Numbered from the stretch's first letter, positions 49,814-60,072 are shown. The stretch: 64,000 nt of DNA from Anabaena sp. UHCC 0187 (GCF_009712035.1 NZ_VILB01000014.1:88086-152085), one strand, 5' to 3'. The notes: generated from the letters alone by a model not told the origin. Numbers and translations are program-made.

Positions 49814-50989
49814 TTAACGAATATACTCTTTTAGTACACTATTCCGATTGGGATGGCGTAATTTACGGAGTGCTTTAGCTTCGATTTGACGAATGCGTTC
49901 GCGGGTAACGTTGAAAATCTGGCCGATTTCTTCCAGAGTTTTCATGCGACCATCATCTAACCCATAGCGAAGTCGGAGAACGTCTCTTTCACGGGGACTG
50001 AGACTATCCAGGACTTTTTCTAGGTCTTCCCGTAGTAAATTCTTAGAAACTTGATCTTCTGGTGTTTCGCCATCAGATTCGATAAAATCGCCTAAACGGG
50101 AATCTTCTTCTTTACCGATAGGTGTTTCTAAGGAAATTGGCAACTGGGCAGATTTAGCAATAAACCGCAGTTTCTCGATGGTCATTTCCATGCGAGTCGC
50201 AATTTCTTCTTCTGTGGGTTTGCGTCCCATTTCTTGGGAGAGGAGTTTGGTGGTTTTCTTAATCCGAGAAATGGTTTCGTAGAGATGAACCGGTAAACGG
50301 ATAGTGCGAGACTGATCAGCGATCGCTCTAGTAATTGCTTGACGTATCCACCATGTAGCGTAGGTAGAAAACTTATAGCCTTTTTCGTGATCAAACTTTT
50401 CAGCGGCACGAATCAAACCCAAACTACCCTCTTGAATCAAGTCTTGGAAGGACAAACCCCGATTCATGTATTTTTTGGCAATGGAAACTACAAGCCGCAG
50501 GTTAGATTGTACCATTTTGTCTTTCGCTCTGCGGCCAACGTGCAGCCGATAACGAAAGGTAGGTAATGGTAACGATACTTCTGCTGCCCATTCGCTGTCT
50601 CTAGGATCGCGTTCTAGGCGTTCACAAAGCCTTTCCCGCGCTCGTTCTAGTTCCAGTAATTCAGCAATCTTCCGCGCTAATTCAATTTCTTCGTCTGCGC
50701 GTAACAAACGAATCCGCCCAATTTCTTGCAAATACAAACGAATCGAATCTTCGGTGTAGTGCTTTTTCTTGGCAATTGGTGTCCGACGACGCGATTTAGC
50801 GGCTTTTCCAGACTTTGCGTCGTCCTCATCAGACTGAGGCTCTAAAAAATCATCAATTTCGCCGTCATCAGTCAGCAATAAGTCCTCTTCTTCTTCTATT
50901 AAGAGTGCTTGTAATTCGATCTCAGGCGGATTTATCATTTCTAGGTCAGGCTGATAAATATTATCGAGTACGTTGTTAGCCTGGTTCAT
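49814..50989 (-). CDS. sigA: RNA polymerase primary sigma factor SigA (RpoD)
   Basis: 391 residues. Region 1.2 [16 protein letters not shown], region 2 [20 protein letters not shown] and [20 protein letters not shown], region 3 [19 protein letters not shown], and region 4 with the [24 protein letters not shown]. An acidic N-terminal region ([20 protein letters not shown]) is present, as in other cyanobacterial primary sigma factors. It recognises housekeeping promoters. A leader of more than 1 kb separates it from gyrB. Confidence 0.98.
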   Translation of the reverse strand: MNQANNVLDNIYQPDLEMINPPEIELQALLIEEEEDLLLTDDGEIDDFLEPQSDEDDAKSGKAAKSRRRTPIAKKKHYTEDSIRLYLQEIGRIRLLRADEEIELARKIAELLELERARERLCERLERDPRDSEWAAEVSLPLPTFRYRLHVGRRAKDKMVQSNLRLVVSIAKKYMNRGLSFQDLIQEGSLGLIRAAEKFDHEKGYKFSTYATWWIRQAITRAIADQSRTIRLPVHLYETISRIKKTTKLLSQEMGRKPTEEEIATRMEMTIEKLRFIAKSAQLPISLETPIGKEEDSRLGDFIESDGETPEDQVSKNLLREDLEKVLDSLSPRERDVLRLRYGLDDGRMKTLEEIGQIFNVTRERIRQIEAKALRKLRHPNRNSVLKEYIR

Positions 50990-52154
50990 GCCGCGTTCCT
51001 CATGCTCCTTGCAGAATCAGTTACTCAAGACATTTTGATTACTTTTGGCATTAAGTAATCTCGTAAACCGAAAATTGGGTTTTGGCTGATTACCCTGAGA
51101 TATTTTCGGTGATTTTTTTCCTGTTTTATGCAGGATGGTTTAGTAAAAGTGGCAAAGATCACTTTTTAGTGAATTGCTCGCTTTTTAAATTGTCATCCTT
51201 GGTAATTCCTCATGTCACTTTTGATTGAGCAAATCTATCACCTAGATCCATTTTTTTCAAAAAGCTTCCTGATGGGAACACAAGTATATGACATTTGGCA
51301 GATTTAACTGTAAATACTGTTCCGATTGTAGCCTGTTTCACAAAAATTGCCCTCTTTTTGTGCATTATTTATGAACTCATTTACTAAGATTAAGCCACCT
51401 TTATCAAAAAGACATGAAAAATGGCGGTGATACCATTAAATCTTGTTGAAAACTTTTTGGTTTGACAGTGGCATTCTCATTAAATTAAAAGGTAGGCACA
51501 CTTTTATAAAACTTATACAAATTGTTACCAACTGAACAAAAAAGTGTTTATGTCCTGCTTTAAATCAACCCGACGGCGGGTGATTGTTTACAGATATTAG
51601 TTCTAGTTGAACTAATTGGACATTTTCACTGTTAGCTAGTGATTGGTGTTTGTTTCCAGGCACTAACCCTTGTATATGCTATACCAAGAACCTGAACTAA
51701 GGAGTTAAAGTTATGGCATATTTTTAGCGGGGTGAGAGATGAATTGAGATTTCACTCGATTCAGCCTTATTCACACATTAGCGCAGAGTTGAGATTTCTA
51801 CCCTGTGCAACTTGATAAACTGTTCTTATTGTATACAACGATATTTTAATCAAGCGATAAATAATATTGTTGCTAAAGTTACCTAATGTTCTAATTAAGT
51901 AACTTCACTTATGTTAATTGTACTTCTGAATACTTCGGATTTTAAGAAAGTGGCTGTCATCTGGTTATGAAAAGTTTTGTGTATGCTTACCAATCTTTGC
52001 TTTGTAGATAATATCTAGTCGCGCTATCTAAGCATAGCAAATGCTTTCCCTGTTTGTGGAGAAAATTTATGATTTTTAGTGAAAAAGTTGTGGGTAATAG
52101 GTTTTAAGCCATTACCCACTCAAAAATTAGGGAACAGGAAATAGGAAACTTACC
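50990..52154. other. Long non-coding region between gyrB and sigA
   Basis: 1165 bases with no credible gene on either strand. It must contain the sigA promoter and a long 5' leader, and possibly the gyrB terminator. A short stem (acccg/cgggt) is near 51567-51581; I see no tRNA, known riboswitch or repeat family. Confidence 0.5.
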
Positions 52155-55100
52155 TTAGATATCTAAATCTGTCATATTAAGTTTAGAACCATAGGTTTCA
52201 ATGAATTCCCTGCGGGGTGCGACGCGATCGCCCATTAAGATGGTGAAAATCCGATCAGCTTCGGCTGCATCTTCAATTTCCACTCGTTTGAGGGTGCGGG
52301 TTTCTGGGTTCATGGTGGTTGTCCACAGTTGTGCGGGCATCATTTCCCCCAAACCTTTAAAACGTTGAATGGTATAGTTAGCATTGCTGGGAAGAGTACC
52401 TAGATGCTGTTGTAATTCCCGTTCGCTGTAACAATACTGGTAATTTTTACCCCGTTCTACTTTGTACAGTGGAGGACAAGCGATATAGATGAAACCTTGT
52501 TCAATCAATGCCCGTTGATAGCGATAGAAGAAAGTTAACAACAGCGTGCGGATGTGCGCCCCATCTACGTCAGCATCAGTCATCAAGACTATGTGATGAT
52601 ATCGTAATTGGGAAGCGTTAAATTCCTCACCTTTGACACCTAAACCGAGTGCGGTAATTAACGATTGAATTTCGTTATTTTTATAGATTTTAGAGTCGTC
52701 GGTTTTTTCGATGTTGAGAATCTTACCACGCAGAGGGAGAATTGCTTGGGTACGGCGATCGCGTCCTTGCTTCGCGCTATTGTGAACAAATACACCACTG
52801 GCTAAAGCGAAGTTATGTGTTTTGGGAACTTCGATATCGTAAACGTCTACCTGTTCTGCTAAACGTTCAATACTGACAATGCGGTGGTTGTAATTAGCAA
52901 CAGCTTCATAAGCTAACGCTGGATTACCATCAAAGTAGCGTTGACAAAAACTATCAAACCGTAATAAAGACTTGTCTTTTGTCTGTTGACGGTAGGTATT
53001 ATAAGCTTCCAAATCAAGCTTACCTTGCTCAACTTCAATCTGTTTGAGGACAGTAATAGTTTTGCGATAGTAGGTTTGCTGCAAAGTAGCATGACGTTGG
53101 GCGCGAAATTCAGGTGTCCATTGCTGCTGTGTTTTTTCTCGCCGCCATGCCAATAAAGCTTCATCTTCCCATTGTTCCTTAGCCAAAACCGATTGAGTTT
53201 CACGGGCTTGGGGATTATTCGCAAAATAGGCGCTAACTCTTTGGGATTGGGCTAAACGGTTGGCTTCATCACTCCAATAGTCTTGCTGTGCTTGGTTGAG
53301 GCGTTCATTGTTTTCCTGACGATAAGTTTCGTTATTGTCATAAAACTCTCTCCATTTGCCCAGCATATAGCTTTGATAAGCTTCATCTTGCCATTGTTCC
53401 TTAGCTTGTGCTGACAAAATTTGCTGCGTTTCCGGCTGCTGCATTCTTTGACTCATCTTGGCACGAAATTCTTTACCTTGACGAGTTTTCCGGCTCTTTT
53501 CAATTACATCTTGACGATGTAATGTTTTTTCAATATGAGCGCGATGCAAAGCTAAGTGGGACTCAACCGATAACCGCTGTAAATTAGTAGGGTTATTATT
53601 ACGCTTGTTGAAATCAATATGATGGCAATGTTCTCCGTCTGTTAGCTGATAAACACCTAAATAACGGTTATACCAAGCCGCTAAGGTATGGGTGAACAAC
53701 CAAGAATCAGAACGGGGATTCCAAACCATTTCATAGCCATTAATGGTAATCCCTGGATTGTTTATATCAGATATTTGCTGATATAGAGGCATGAGGGAAT
53801 CATCAGGGGTTAACAATGCAGCTTGCTTATAACTGCCATCGCGCAACATGAAGCGATGATCCGGTGTGCAAACAATTGTTTCACCATTATCCAATGTCAC
53901 CTTAATGACTTCAGCATTGGCTTTAGTCATGCGGGGGTTAATAATCCGTTCTACCCCAATAGTGCCATCATTACGAATGGTGTAGCAAAAATGCTCTTTT
54001 CCGATTGCTTGTTCGGCGACGATTTCTTTAAAACTGAGCGATCGCCCATCAACTAATGCTACTAATGTATCACCATGAAAACAGCCACCCGCTGAATCGC
54101 CTTCCACGATGTATATTTCAGACTCAGCAGGGTCGCGGGAACTACAATCTGCTAATTTACCAGGGAGAGGAGAAGATTCTAATACTGATTTGCGACGGAC
54201 TAATTCCCGTGCGTGTCTAGCAGCTTCAGCAGCTTTAAACGCTTGTATGGCTTTATCTAAAATAGCATCAGCTATGGCGGGATGAAAATCTAGATACTCG
54301 GTGAGAACTTCACCCACAAAAGAATCAACAATACCGCGAACTTCTGTATTTCCCAGTTTAGTTTTAGTTTGTCCTTCAAATTCAGGATCAGGGACTTTCA
54401 CCGAAATTACAGCGGTTAAACCTTCGCGGACGTGTTCACCACTAAGATTAGATTCATTCTCTTTAATTTTATTCCGTTTACGAGCGGTGGCATTTAATGT
54501 CCGAGTTAAAACTGCTTTTAAACCTTCTAGGTGTGTACCACCATCAATAGTCCGAATATTATTAGCAAAGCCGAGGACATTATCTGTGTAAGCATCAGTA
54601 CACCACTGTAAAGAAACTTCTACCTGGACGTTGTTACGTTCCCCTTGGACATAGATAATTTCTTCATGGAGAGGTTGCTTCTCACGATTCATGTAGGCGA
54701 TATATTCTTTAATACCACCCTTGTATTCGTAAGTTTCTATTCTTGGTGTGTCGCTTTTAAGGATTTCTAAACGATGATCCGTAAAAATAATTCTGACACC
54801 TGCATTCAGATACGCCAACTCGCGCAAACGACCTGATAAAGTAATGTAATCAAATTCTATGCTGGTGGTAAAAATTTGTGTATCTGGCTTAAAAGTAATA
54901 GATGTACCAGTTCTATCTTCTTTGTAAGGCGTTGCTACTAATTCCGTAACCGGAAAACTCCGTTCATATCGCTGGTTGTGTACCTTGTGATCACGCCAAA
55001 CCGTAACTTCTACAAACTCAGACAAGGCGTTAACAACGGAAATCCCCACCCCGTGTAAACCACCAGAAACTTTGTAGCCACCACCACCAAACTTACCACC

Positions 55101-55397
55101 AGCATGGAGAACAGTTAATACTGTTTCTAAAGCTGATTTCCCGGTTTTTGGGTGAATATCTACGGGAATACCCCGACCATCATCTGTTACTGTAACAGAA
55201 CCATCAGCATTGATATCCACTTCAACATGGGTACAGTGACCCGCCAAAGCTTCGTCAACAGAGTTGTCCACTACCTCGTAAACTAAATGGTGGAGTCCTC
55301 TCGGACCTGTAGTACCAATGTACATCCCTGGTCGTTTGCGGACGGCTTCCAGACCTTCCAGAACTTGAATCTGATCGGCACTGTAACTGCTCGTCAT
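52155..55397 (-). CDS. gyrB: DNA gyrase subunit B, with an in-frame intein
   Basis: 1080-residue precursor. Residues about 1-438 are the GyrB ATPase and transducer domains (GHL motifs DNSVDEALAG, DDGRGIPVDIHP, GGLHGVGISVVNAL) up to the TOPRIM strand IYIVEGDSAGG. A 435-residue intein follows, and the second extein part resumes with SAKQGRDRRTQAILPLRGK and the DADVDGAHIRTLL motif. The mature protein (645 residues) has normal length for cyanobacterial GyrB. The start is set at ATG 55397 (MTSSYSADQ), with AGGAG seven bases upstream. Confidence 0.97.
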   Translation of the reverse strand: MTSSYSADQIQVLEGLEAVRKRPGMYIGTTGPRGLHHLVYEVVDNSVDEALAGHCTHVEVDINADGSVTVTDDGRGIPVDIHPKTGKSALETVLTVLHAGGKFGGGGYKVSGGLHGVGISVVNALSEFVEVTVWRDHKVHNQRYERSFPVTELVATPYKEDRTGTSITFKPDTQIFTTSIEFDYITLSGRLRELAYLNAGVRIIFTDHRLEILKSDTPRIETYEYKGGIKEYIAYMNREKQPLHEEIIYVQGERNNVQVEVSLQWCTDAYTDNVLGFANNIRTIDGGTHLEGLKAVLTRTLNATARKRNKIKENESNLSGEHVREGLTAVISVKVPDPEFEGQTKTKLGNTEVRGIVDSFVGEVLTEYLDFHPAIADAILDKAIQAFKAAEAARHARELVRRKSVLESSPLPGKLADCSSRDPAESEIYIVEGDSAGGCFHGDTLVALVDGRSLSFKEIVAEQAIGKEHFCYTIRNDGTIGVERIINPRMTKANAEVIKVTLDNGETIVCTPDHRFMLRDGSYKQAALLTPDDSLMPLYQQISDINNPGITINGYEMVWNPRSDSWLFTHTLAAWYNRYLGVYQLTDGEHCHHIDFNKRNNNPTNLQRLSVESHLALHRAHIEKTLHRQDVIEKSRKTRQGKEFRAKMSQRMQQPETQQILSAQAKEQWQDEAYQSYMLGKWREFYDNNETYRQENNERLNQAQQDYWSDEANRLAQSQRVSAYFANNPQARETQSVLAKEQWEDEALLAWRREKTQQQWTPEFRAQRHATLQQTYYRKTITVLKQIEVEQGKLDLEAYNTYRQQTKDKSLLRFDSFCQRYFDGNPALAYEAVANYNHRIVSIERLAEQVDVYDIEVPKTHNFALASGVFVHNSAKQGRDRRTQAILPLRGKILNIEKTDDSKIYKNNEIQSLITALGLGVKGEEFNASQLRYHHIVLMTDADVDGAHIRTLLLTFFYRYQRALIEQGFIYIACPPLYKVERGKNYQYCYSERELQQHLGTLPSNANYTIQRFKGLGEMMPAQLWTTTMNPETRTLKRVEIEDAAEADRIFTILMGDRVAPRREFIETYGSKLNMTDLDI
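52779..54083 (-). other. GyrB intein (435 residues) with HNH homing endonuclease domain
   Basis: Lies between EGDSAGG and SAKQGRDR of the TOPRIM region, the same site and length as the Synechocystis GyrB intein. Block A is CFHGDTLVALVDG with Cys1; block B is TPDHRFMLRDG; the C-terminal blocks are VYDIEVPKTHNFALA and SGVFVHN with Asn435 and Ser+1 outside. The inserted middle part (about residues 130-370) includes HCHHIDFNKRNNNPTNLQRL, an HNH motif, and repeated QW/KEQW segments. Self-splicing and homing are inferred from the motifs. Confidence 0.95.
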
Positions 55398-55578
55398 GAA
55401 AATTCTCCTGATGCTTGGGTGTAATATCGCCAAAAGGCGAAAAAAGTCAAATCACCCCAACATTATAACACAAAAGCCTTCCTGCCGTCTGTAGCGCAAT
55501 TTGATGAGAAGTTTATATAGGGACTGTAACCCTAGGGGGAATTGGGGAGAAAATTCCCTGTTTTTCGTTTTTATTCCC

Positions 55579-55612
55579 ACTGACAACTGACAACTGACAA
55601 CTGACTAATGAC
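55579..55612. repeat. Heptamer STRR tract containing the miaA start codon
   Basis: Tandem ctgacaa units end in ctgactaatgactaa; the miaA ATG (55608) and its second codon are part of the repeat. Confidence 0.9.
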
Positions 55613-56519
55613 TAAATTAATTGTAATTTGTGGAGCGACAGCGACGGGTAAATCTGGTTTGGCTTTGAGTTTAGCCCAGAGATTAAATACTGTAATTCTT
55701 AGTGCTGATTCTCGTCAAGTATATCGTGAATTTGATATTGGTACAGCTAAACCAAATCTAGCGGAAAAAAAATCAGTTCCCCATTATTTAATAAACATCT
55801 GCGAACCAACTCAAATAATGACGTTAGCAGATTATCAGGAACAAGCACAAGCTTTAATTGCTAGTTTAGAAGTTGAGCCACTGCTGTTAGTTGGTGGAAC
55901 TGGTTTATATATTCGTTCCATTGTACAAGGAATGAAGATTCCCAGAGTTGCACCACAACCAGAATTGCGATCGCAATTAGAATCCCTTGGGCAAATTCAA
56001 CTTTACCCCATGTTACAACAAGTTGATCCCATTGCTGCTCAAAAAATTCATGCTAATGATTTGGTGCGAACTTTAAGAGCTTTGGAGGTTTACTATACAA
56101 CGGGTATTCCCATTTCTGAGCAGCAAGGAGAAAATCCTCCGAATTATCCAATTTTACAAATTTGTTTAGATTCTGATGCAGAACATTTAGATGTGAGAAT
56201 TCGCAAACGAACTGAGCAAATGATTACAGATGGTTTAGTTGGTGAAGTTGAATATCTTTGTCAAAAATATGGTACTGATTTACCTTTATTAAATACTTTG
56301 GGATATCAAGAAATTAAGCAATATTTAACTGGTGAACTTTCTTTAGATGAAGCCAAAGAATTAATTGTTTTACATACCAGACAATTCGCCAAACGTCAAC
56401 GGACTTGGTTTCGACAATCTCCTAATCTTGAATATGTTGATATGGATAATCCTGATTTATTAGAAAATGTTTGGCAAAGAATTAATCAATTTGTCGGAAT
56501 CAGGATATCCAGGATTTAA
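55608..56519 (+). CDS. miaA: tRNA dimethylallyltransferase
   Basis: 303 residues. It prenylates A37 of tRNAs that read UNN codons. P-loop VICGATATGKSGLALSLAQ at residues 5-23, SADSRQVYREFDIGTAKP near 34-51, LLVGGTGLYIRSIVQG near 95-110. The last nine residues (VGIRISRI and the stop) are encoded by an inserted repeat rather than by conserved sequence, so the original C-terminus may have been lost. The start codon lies within an STRR. Confidence 0.95.
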   Translation: MTKLIVICGATATGKSGLALSLAQRLNTVILSADSRQVYREFDIGTAKPNLAEKKSVPHYLINICEPTQIMTLADYQEQAQALIASLEVEPLLLVGGTGLYIRSIVQGMKIPRVAPQPELRSQLESLGQIQLYPMLQQVDPIAAQKIHANDLVRTLRALEVYYTTGIPISEQQGENPPNYPILQICLDSDAEHLDVRIRKRTEQMITDGLVGEVEYLCQKYGTDLPLLNTLGYQEIKQYLTGELSLDEAKELIVLHTRQFAKRQRTWFRQSPNLEYVDMDNPDLLENVWQRINQFVGIRISRI

Positions 56520-56756
56520 GGATTTTCAGGATGTTATTTTTTATTTTTTTGTTGATATCAGGATTTTTTTGATTTAGGGATTGTTTGGAGATGTTATTTT
56601 TTTGTTGATATTAGGATTTTGATAATCTAGATATTTAGGGATTTACAGGATATTATTTTTTTACTTGTTATTCTTAATATCTTGCTATTCTCGAATAATA
56701 CATCAACAAAAATCCTGTAAATCCTTAAATTCTGGATATCCTGATTCCGACAAAAA
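56487..56756. repeat. Repeat cluster with long inverted ends at the 3' end of miaA
   Basis: Left arm: tttgtcggaatcaggatatc... (56489-56534). Right arm on the other strand: 56707-56752, matching over about 44 bases with three mismatches. Between them are two imperfect direct copies of about 55-65 bases starting gttgatatcagg (56551) and gttgatattagg (56605). The left arm overlaps the last codons of miaA. Confidence 0.85.
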
Positions 56757-56787
56757 ATTCATCAATAAAAATCGGAAAAACCTAACT

Positions 56788-57189
56788 CTAAATAAATAAA
56801 CTAGGAGAAACTTTAAAATATTCTCCCAAGGCTTTAGCTTGTGCTTTACTAATTGAACGTTTACCGTTGACAACTTCTGAAACTACACCGCTACTAGAAC
56901 CAAGAATGCGTACTAAGTCAGCTTGACGAATTCCGCTAGATTCCATGATATGTAGCAATATGTCATGAGGTGTAGATTCATCCATTGGATAATTTTCTTC
57001 CTCATAATCTTCAATTAGTTTGACAATCAATTTATCTAAAATTCGCTCCTCTGGAGTAAGATTCTTTTTAAAAGTTAGAAATTCTGCAACTTTCAAAAGC
57101 CGTTCATACTCTGCTTCAGTTTCAATTACTTGAGGAGCAATTTCTGCTAGTAATTGACTATAAGTTTTATCGTCAAAAGTAATAGTCAT
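56788..57189 (-). CDS. higA: HigA-type antitoxin with C-terminal HTH
   Basis: 133 residues. The C-terminal half is an XRE-type helix-turn-helix: MESSGIRQADLVRILGSSSG, VVSEVVNGKRSISKAQAKAL. The N-terminal half is acidic and helical. It overlaps the toxin gene by 17 bases (57173-57189). Confidence 0.85.
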   Translation of the reverse strand: MTITFDDKTYSQLLAEIAPQVIETEAEYERLLKVAEFLTFKKNLTPEERILDKLIVKLIEDYEEENYPMDESTPHDILLHIMESSGIRQADLVRILGSSSGVVSEVVNGKRSISKAQAKALGEYFKVSPSLFI

Positions 57190-57472
57190 TTTTCCATTTA
57201 TCTTTATTGTATTCAGCGTGAGTTAGCAAGTATTTGTAGTGAACCTTTTTTGTTTCATAATTAATCCCGACAATTAAACGATAATCATTACCTTTGATAT
57301 TAAAAACAGTAAAATTACCAACAGCTTCAGCATCTCGGTAATTCTTGCGGACATCTTCTAAATTTTGCCATTCTGCTTTTTTAACAGTTGCATACCAACT
57401 CTCAATTTGTTTTTTGATATCAGGGTACTTTGCTGCTTCTTCGCGGAGGTTGCGAATTGAAATTAAGTGCAT
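57173..57472 (-). CDS. higB: HigB-type mRNA interferase toxin
   Basis: 99 residues from ATG 57472 (MHLISIRNLREEAAKYP). The HigB fold shows WYATVKKAEWQNLEDVRKN, then VFNIKGNDYRLIVGINYETK and VHYKYLLTHAEYNKDKWKND, with the C-terminal His/Tyr/Lys catalytic group. HigB cleaves mRNA on the ribosome and is inhibited by HigA. The toxin is first in the operon, the reversed order typical of hig loci. Confidence 0.9.
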   Translation of the reverse strand: MHLISIRNLREEAAKYPDIKKQIESWYATVKKAEWQNLEDVRKNYRDAEAVGNFTVFNIKGNDYRLIVGINYETKKVHYKYLLTHAEYNKDKWKNDYYF

Positions 57473-57599
57473 ATATTTTGATTTTTCTATTATTTTTGTG
57501 TATAAACATAACTTTTTTCCTTGGTCGGTATTGTAGTCTATTCTCTCAAAATGAGAGTAAATTGTCAATCCCTAATCATGACTTATGCAAAATCTCTCT

Positions 57600-57690
57600 A
57601 AAACCCTCTTCCCTATCCCTAACGGGACGCTCCGCGAACGTGTTCTTCGTTCCTATCCCTTCGGGACGCTCCGCGAACGTGGTTCATTTT
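57600..57690. repeat. Double REP-like insert in the dispersed AACCACG repeat
   Basis: On the minus strand: aaatgaaccac, insert 1 (57651-57678, 28 bp), acgaagaacac, insert 2 (57611-57639). Both inserts share gttcgcggagcgtcccg with the one at 28533-28560. Confidence 0.85.
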
Positions 57691-57804
57691 TCTGTAATTA
57701 AAAACTCCACAAAGATAAAAAATCCTTGAGGAGCTTGAGAGAGTATTAACAGCTTTTACCGAGCCATAAAGAATTAAGCCATAACACACCAAATAGTAAA
57801 TTTA

Positions 57805-58308
57805 CTAATTATCTGGGAGTTGCTTTTTCAAAGCATCTAATAAAGCCCAACGGCTATCAGTAGGTGGTTCGGAAACAGCAGAATTCAAAATACCTGGACA
57901 ATTAATGTTACATAATTGACGCTGAGGCAATGCTAAACACATCTGTTGATAGAGCCATTCACCGGGATCAAAATGACCATCAGGCGCTAAAGTTTCCAGT
58001 AAATCCTCTACAGCAACTTCCATTTCTAAAGGCAAATCTTCCGTTTGATTAGAGGTTTCATCTAACCAAATTACTTCCTGAGTATTGAGAACCAAACGAT
58101 GGTTATACTGCTGCAAACAGCGATTGCAGGTGCAAGTAACAATTGTTTCTGCCTGAGATGAAACTTCTAAATAATTACCCTGGTGTTTAACCTGGATAAC
58201 TCCGCGAACTGGTGTCAATGTTTCTAATCCAGGCAGAAACTCTTGAACTTGAATTTCCTCTGTCCGCTCCGGGGCTTTGGTTAGCTGCGGAATAAAAATA
58301 GCGTCCAT
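57805..58308 (-). CDS. YceD/DUF177 family protein (23S rRNA accumulation)
   Basis: 167 residues. The family pattern is VRGVIQVKHQGNYLEVSSQA, the cysteine pair VTCTCNRCLQQYNHRL, and the C-terminal LALPQRQLCNINCPG; the cysteines may bind a metal. E. coli YceD affects 23S rRNA amount. rpmF is not adjacent here. It is followed by jag and yidC on the same strand. Confidence 0.9.
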   Translation of the reverse strand: MDAIFIPQLTKAPERTEEIQVQEFLPGLETLTPVRGVIQVKHQGNYLEVSSQAETIVTCTCNRCLQQYNHRLVLNTQEVIWLDETSNQTEDLPLEMEVAVEDLLETLAPDGHFDPGEWLYQQMCLALPQRQLCNINCPGILNSAVSEPPTDSRWALLDALKKQLPDN

Positions 58309-58340
58309 AGGATTTGTGAAATACCCTTAAAATTGATCAT

Positions 58341-58408
58341 TGGTAATGGGTAATGGGTAATTGGTAATATTCTTGTCTGTTCCCTGTTACCTATTACCTA
58401 TTACCTAA
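58341..58408. repeat. GGTAATG/TTACCTA heptamer repeats forming an inverted tract
   Basis: ggtaatgggtaatgggtaat at 58342-58361 and ttacctattacctattacct at 58388-58407 are inverse complements of each other, so this spacer can form a long hairpin between jag and the DUF177 gene. Confidence 0.8.
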
Positions 58409-58930
58409 TTATGGTGTAACTGCTTGACGAACAACTAAATGACGATAAGGTTCTTTACCACGACTGAAGGTTTCTAAATCAGAAAATTCCTGCAATAACG
58501 TGTGGATTTTGCGGCGTTCTGAAGAACTGAGAGATTGAAGTTCTACCTCTCTTCCAGAAAAGCGGACTTCTGCGGCAGCAGTTTCGGCTAAAGTGCGGAT
58601 TTCGGCTTCTCGTCTCACCCGATAACCGCTCAATTCAACAGTGTAAGCCGTCTGATTGTCTTCTGGTTGATTTAAGTTGAGAACGGAATTTGCTAGATAC
58701 TGAATTCCATCTAGCACCGAACCACCTGCACCAATTAAAATCCTAATTTGTTCTGATGTTAAATTGGTTTGATCTATTGTCAACCAGCAGTTTACTCCTG
58801 CGGGTACATCTTGCTCAGAAGATGGGTTAGTTTCTAAATTAGCCCGTACTTGAGTAGATACACCAGTCAGAAGTAGCAAATTCTGTAGCCATTGTTCACT
58901 ACTCTGCATAAAAATGTCGCTCATAATCAA
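58409..58930 (-). CDS. Jag/KhpB-like R3H-domain RNA-binding protein
   Basis: 173 residues: a KH-like part ([35 protein letters not shown]) and an R3H domain ([30 protein letters not shown]). Proteins of this kind bind RNA and influence cell envelope biogenesis. It overlaps yidC by 4 bases (58927-58930). Confidence 0.9.
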   Translation of the reverse strand: MIMSDIFMQSSEQWLQNLLLLTGVSTQVRANLETNPSSEQDVPAGVNCWLTIDQTNLTSEQIRILIGAGGSVLDGIQYLANSVLNLNQPEDNQTAYTVELSGYRVRREAEIRTLAETAAAEVRFSGREVELQSLSSSERRKIHTLLQEFSDLETFSRGKEPYRHLVVRQAVTP

Positions 58931-60072
58931 CCATTAGCCTTTTTCTTAGAACTTTTGGGTTCAAATGGCAACGCTTTTACTTCGATGGTTTGGGCTTCTT
59001 TCTCTTGTAAGTCTACGATTTTTTGAATTTCTTCTGGTAGAGGTTCACGGGAGAGAATATAGGTTTGGATAGTTTGAAAAACGTTACCAATTACCATATA
59101 CATGAGTACCCCAGCCGGTAGGGGGAAGAATAAGAACATCCCAGAAAAGATCACAGGAGTAATTTTATTTACCGTGTCTTGTTGAGGGTTGCCACCGCTG
59201 GAATTTTGCCCAGACAGCATTTGGCTCACATAAAGGCTGATACCAAAGAAGACAATCATCGCCACAATATCCCAATGGACTGTGTTATCGGGATCAATAG
59301 CTCCGACTCTACCCAAAGCGTCAATAAAGAGAAATCCCTTATCTGCTGCTAGTCCGGGAATTGTGCCTTGAATGGTCACGTCTCCGGCTTCTAGAGCCTC
59401 TATATTGCCTTCGGCATCAATTTTAACTCTTTCTTCACCTTTAGTGATTGTCCATTCTGGTGTCAATTTAGTGTCTGGATGTTCTACTAAGAGCAGATCA
59501 AATGGCTTACCTTCTAAGGTTTGATATTGAATCTTAGTTTTTTCTCCCACCGCTAACTTGTTACCACCAGGAAGGAGTGCGGTAACTTTAGTATGCTCCC
59601 CATCAGCAATGTAAATATTTTGTGGGGGAGTGGCAAAGGCTTGGGGTTGAATGCGCTCAATTTGTTCAGAAGGGAAGATTTGCAAGTTAACGGAGTAGTT
59701 AACCCCGGAAAAAGGCGAACCCCGCAAAGTGGCAAACAGTGCTAGTAATACTGGCATCTGTAAGAGTAGAGGTAGACATCCTGCTAAGGGATTACCAAAT
59801 TCACTTTGGACCTTGAGCATTTCCTCTTGTTGCTTTTTCTGATCATCTTTGTAGCGTTCTTTAATTTCCGCCATTCGCTTTTGCATGAGAGGTTGCACGA
59901 CTCGCATCCGGCGCATACTACGGATAGAGCCAGCACTCAGGGGATAGAGCGCAAAGCGGATAACCAATGTTAAAGCTACGATCGCCAACCCATAGCTAGG
60001 GACAAAACCATAGAAAAGGTCTATGATTGGCAACATCACGTTGTTCGAGAGAAACCCGATACCAAAATCCAT
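58927..60072 (-). CDS. yidC: Membrane protein insertase YidC/Oxa1
   Basis: 381 residues. Transmembrane segments: about 17-42 ([27 protein letters not shown]), 92-115 ([21 protein letters not shown]), and the C-terminal ones near 275-345, with a large hydrophilic loop (about 120-260) between them that is typical for the cyanobacterial type. It inserts membrane proteins, including photosystem subunits in thylakoids. The upstream PH-protein gene is separated by 348 bases of repeat material. Confidence 0.96.
   Translation of the reverse strand: MDFGIGFLSNNVMLPIIDLFYGFVPSYGLAIVALTLVIRFALYPLSAGSIRSMRRMRVVQPLMQKRMAEIKERYKDDQKKQQEEMLKVQSEFGNPLAGCLPLLLQMPVLLALFATLRGSPFSGVNYSVNLQIFPSEQIERIQPQAFATPPQNIYIADGEHTKVTALLPGGNKLAVGEKTKIQYQTLEGKPFDLLLVEHPDTKLTPEWTITKGEERVKIDAEGNIEALEAGDVTIQGTIPGLAADKGFLFIDALGRVGAIDPDNTVHWDIVAMIVFFGISLYVSQMLSGQNSSGGNPQQDTVNKITPVIFSGMFLFFPLPAGVLMYMVIGNVFQTIQTYILSREPLPEEIQKIVDLQEKEAQTIEVKALPFEPKSSKKKANG

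Noticed and set aside
51211-51306. 31-codon ATG frame in the sigA leader
   Set aside because: No support beyond an open frame in AT-rich DNA.
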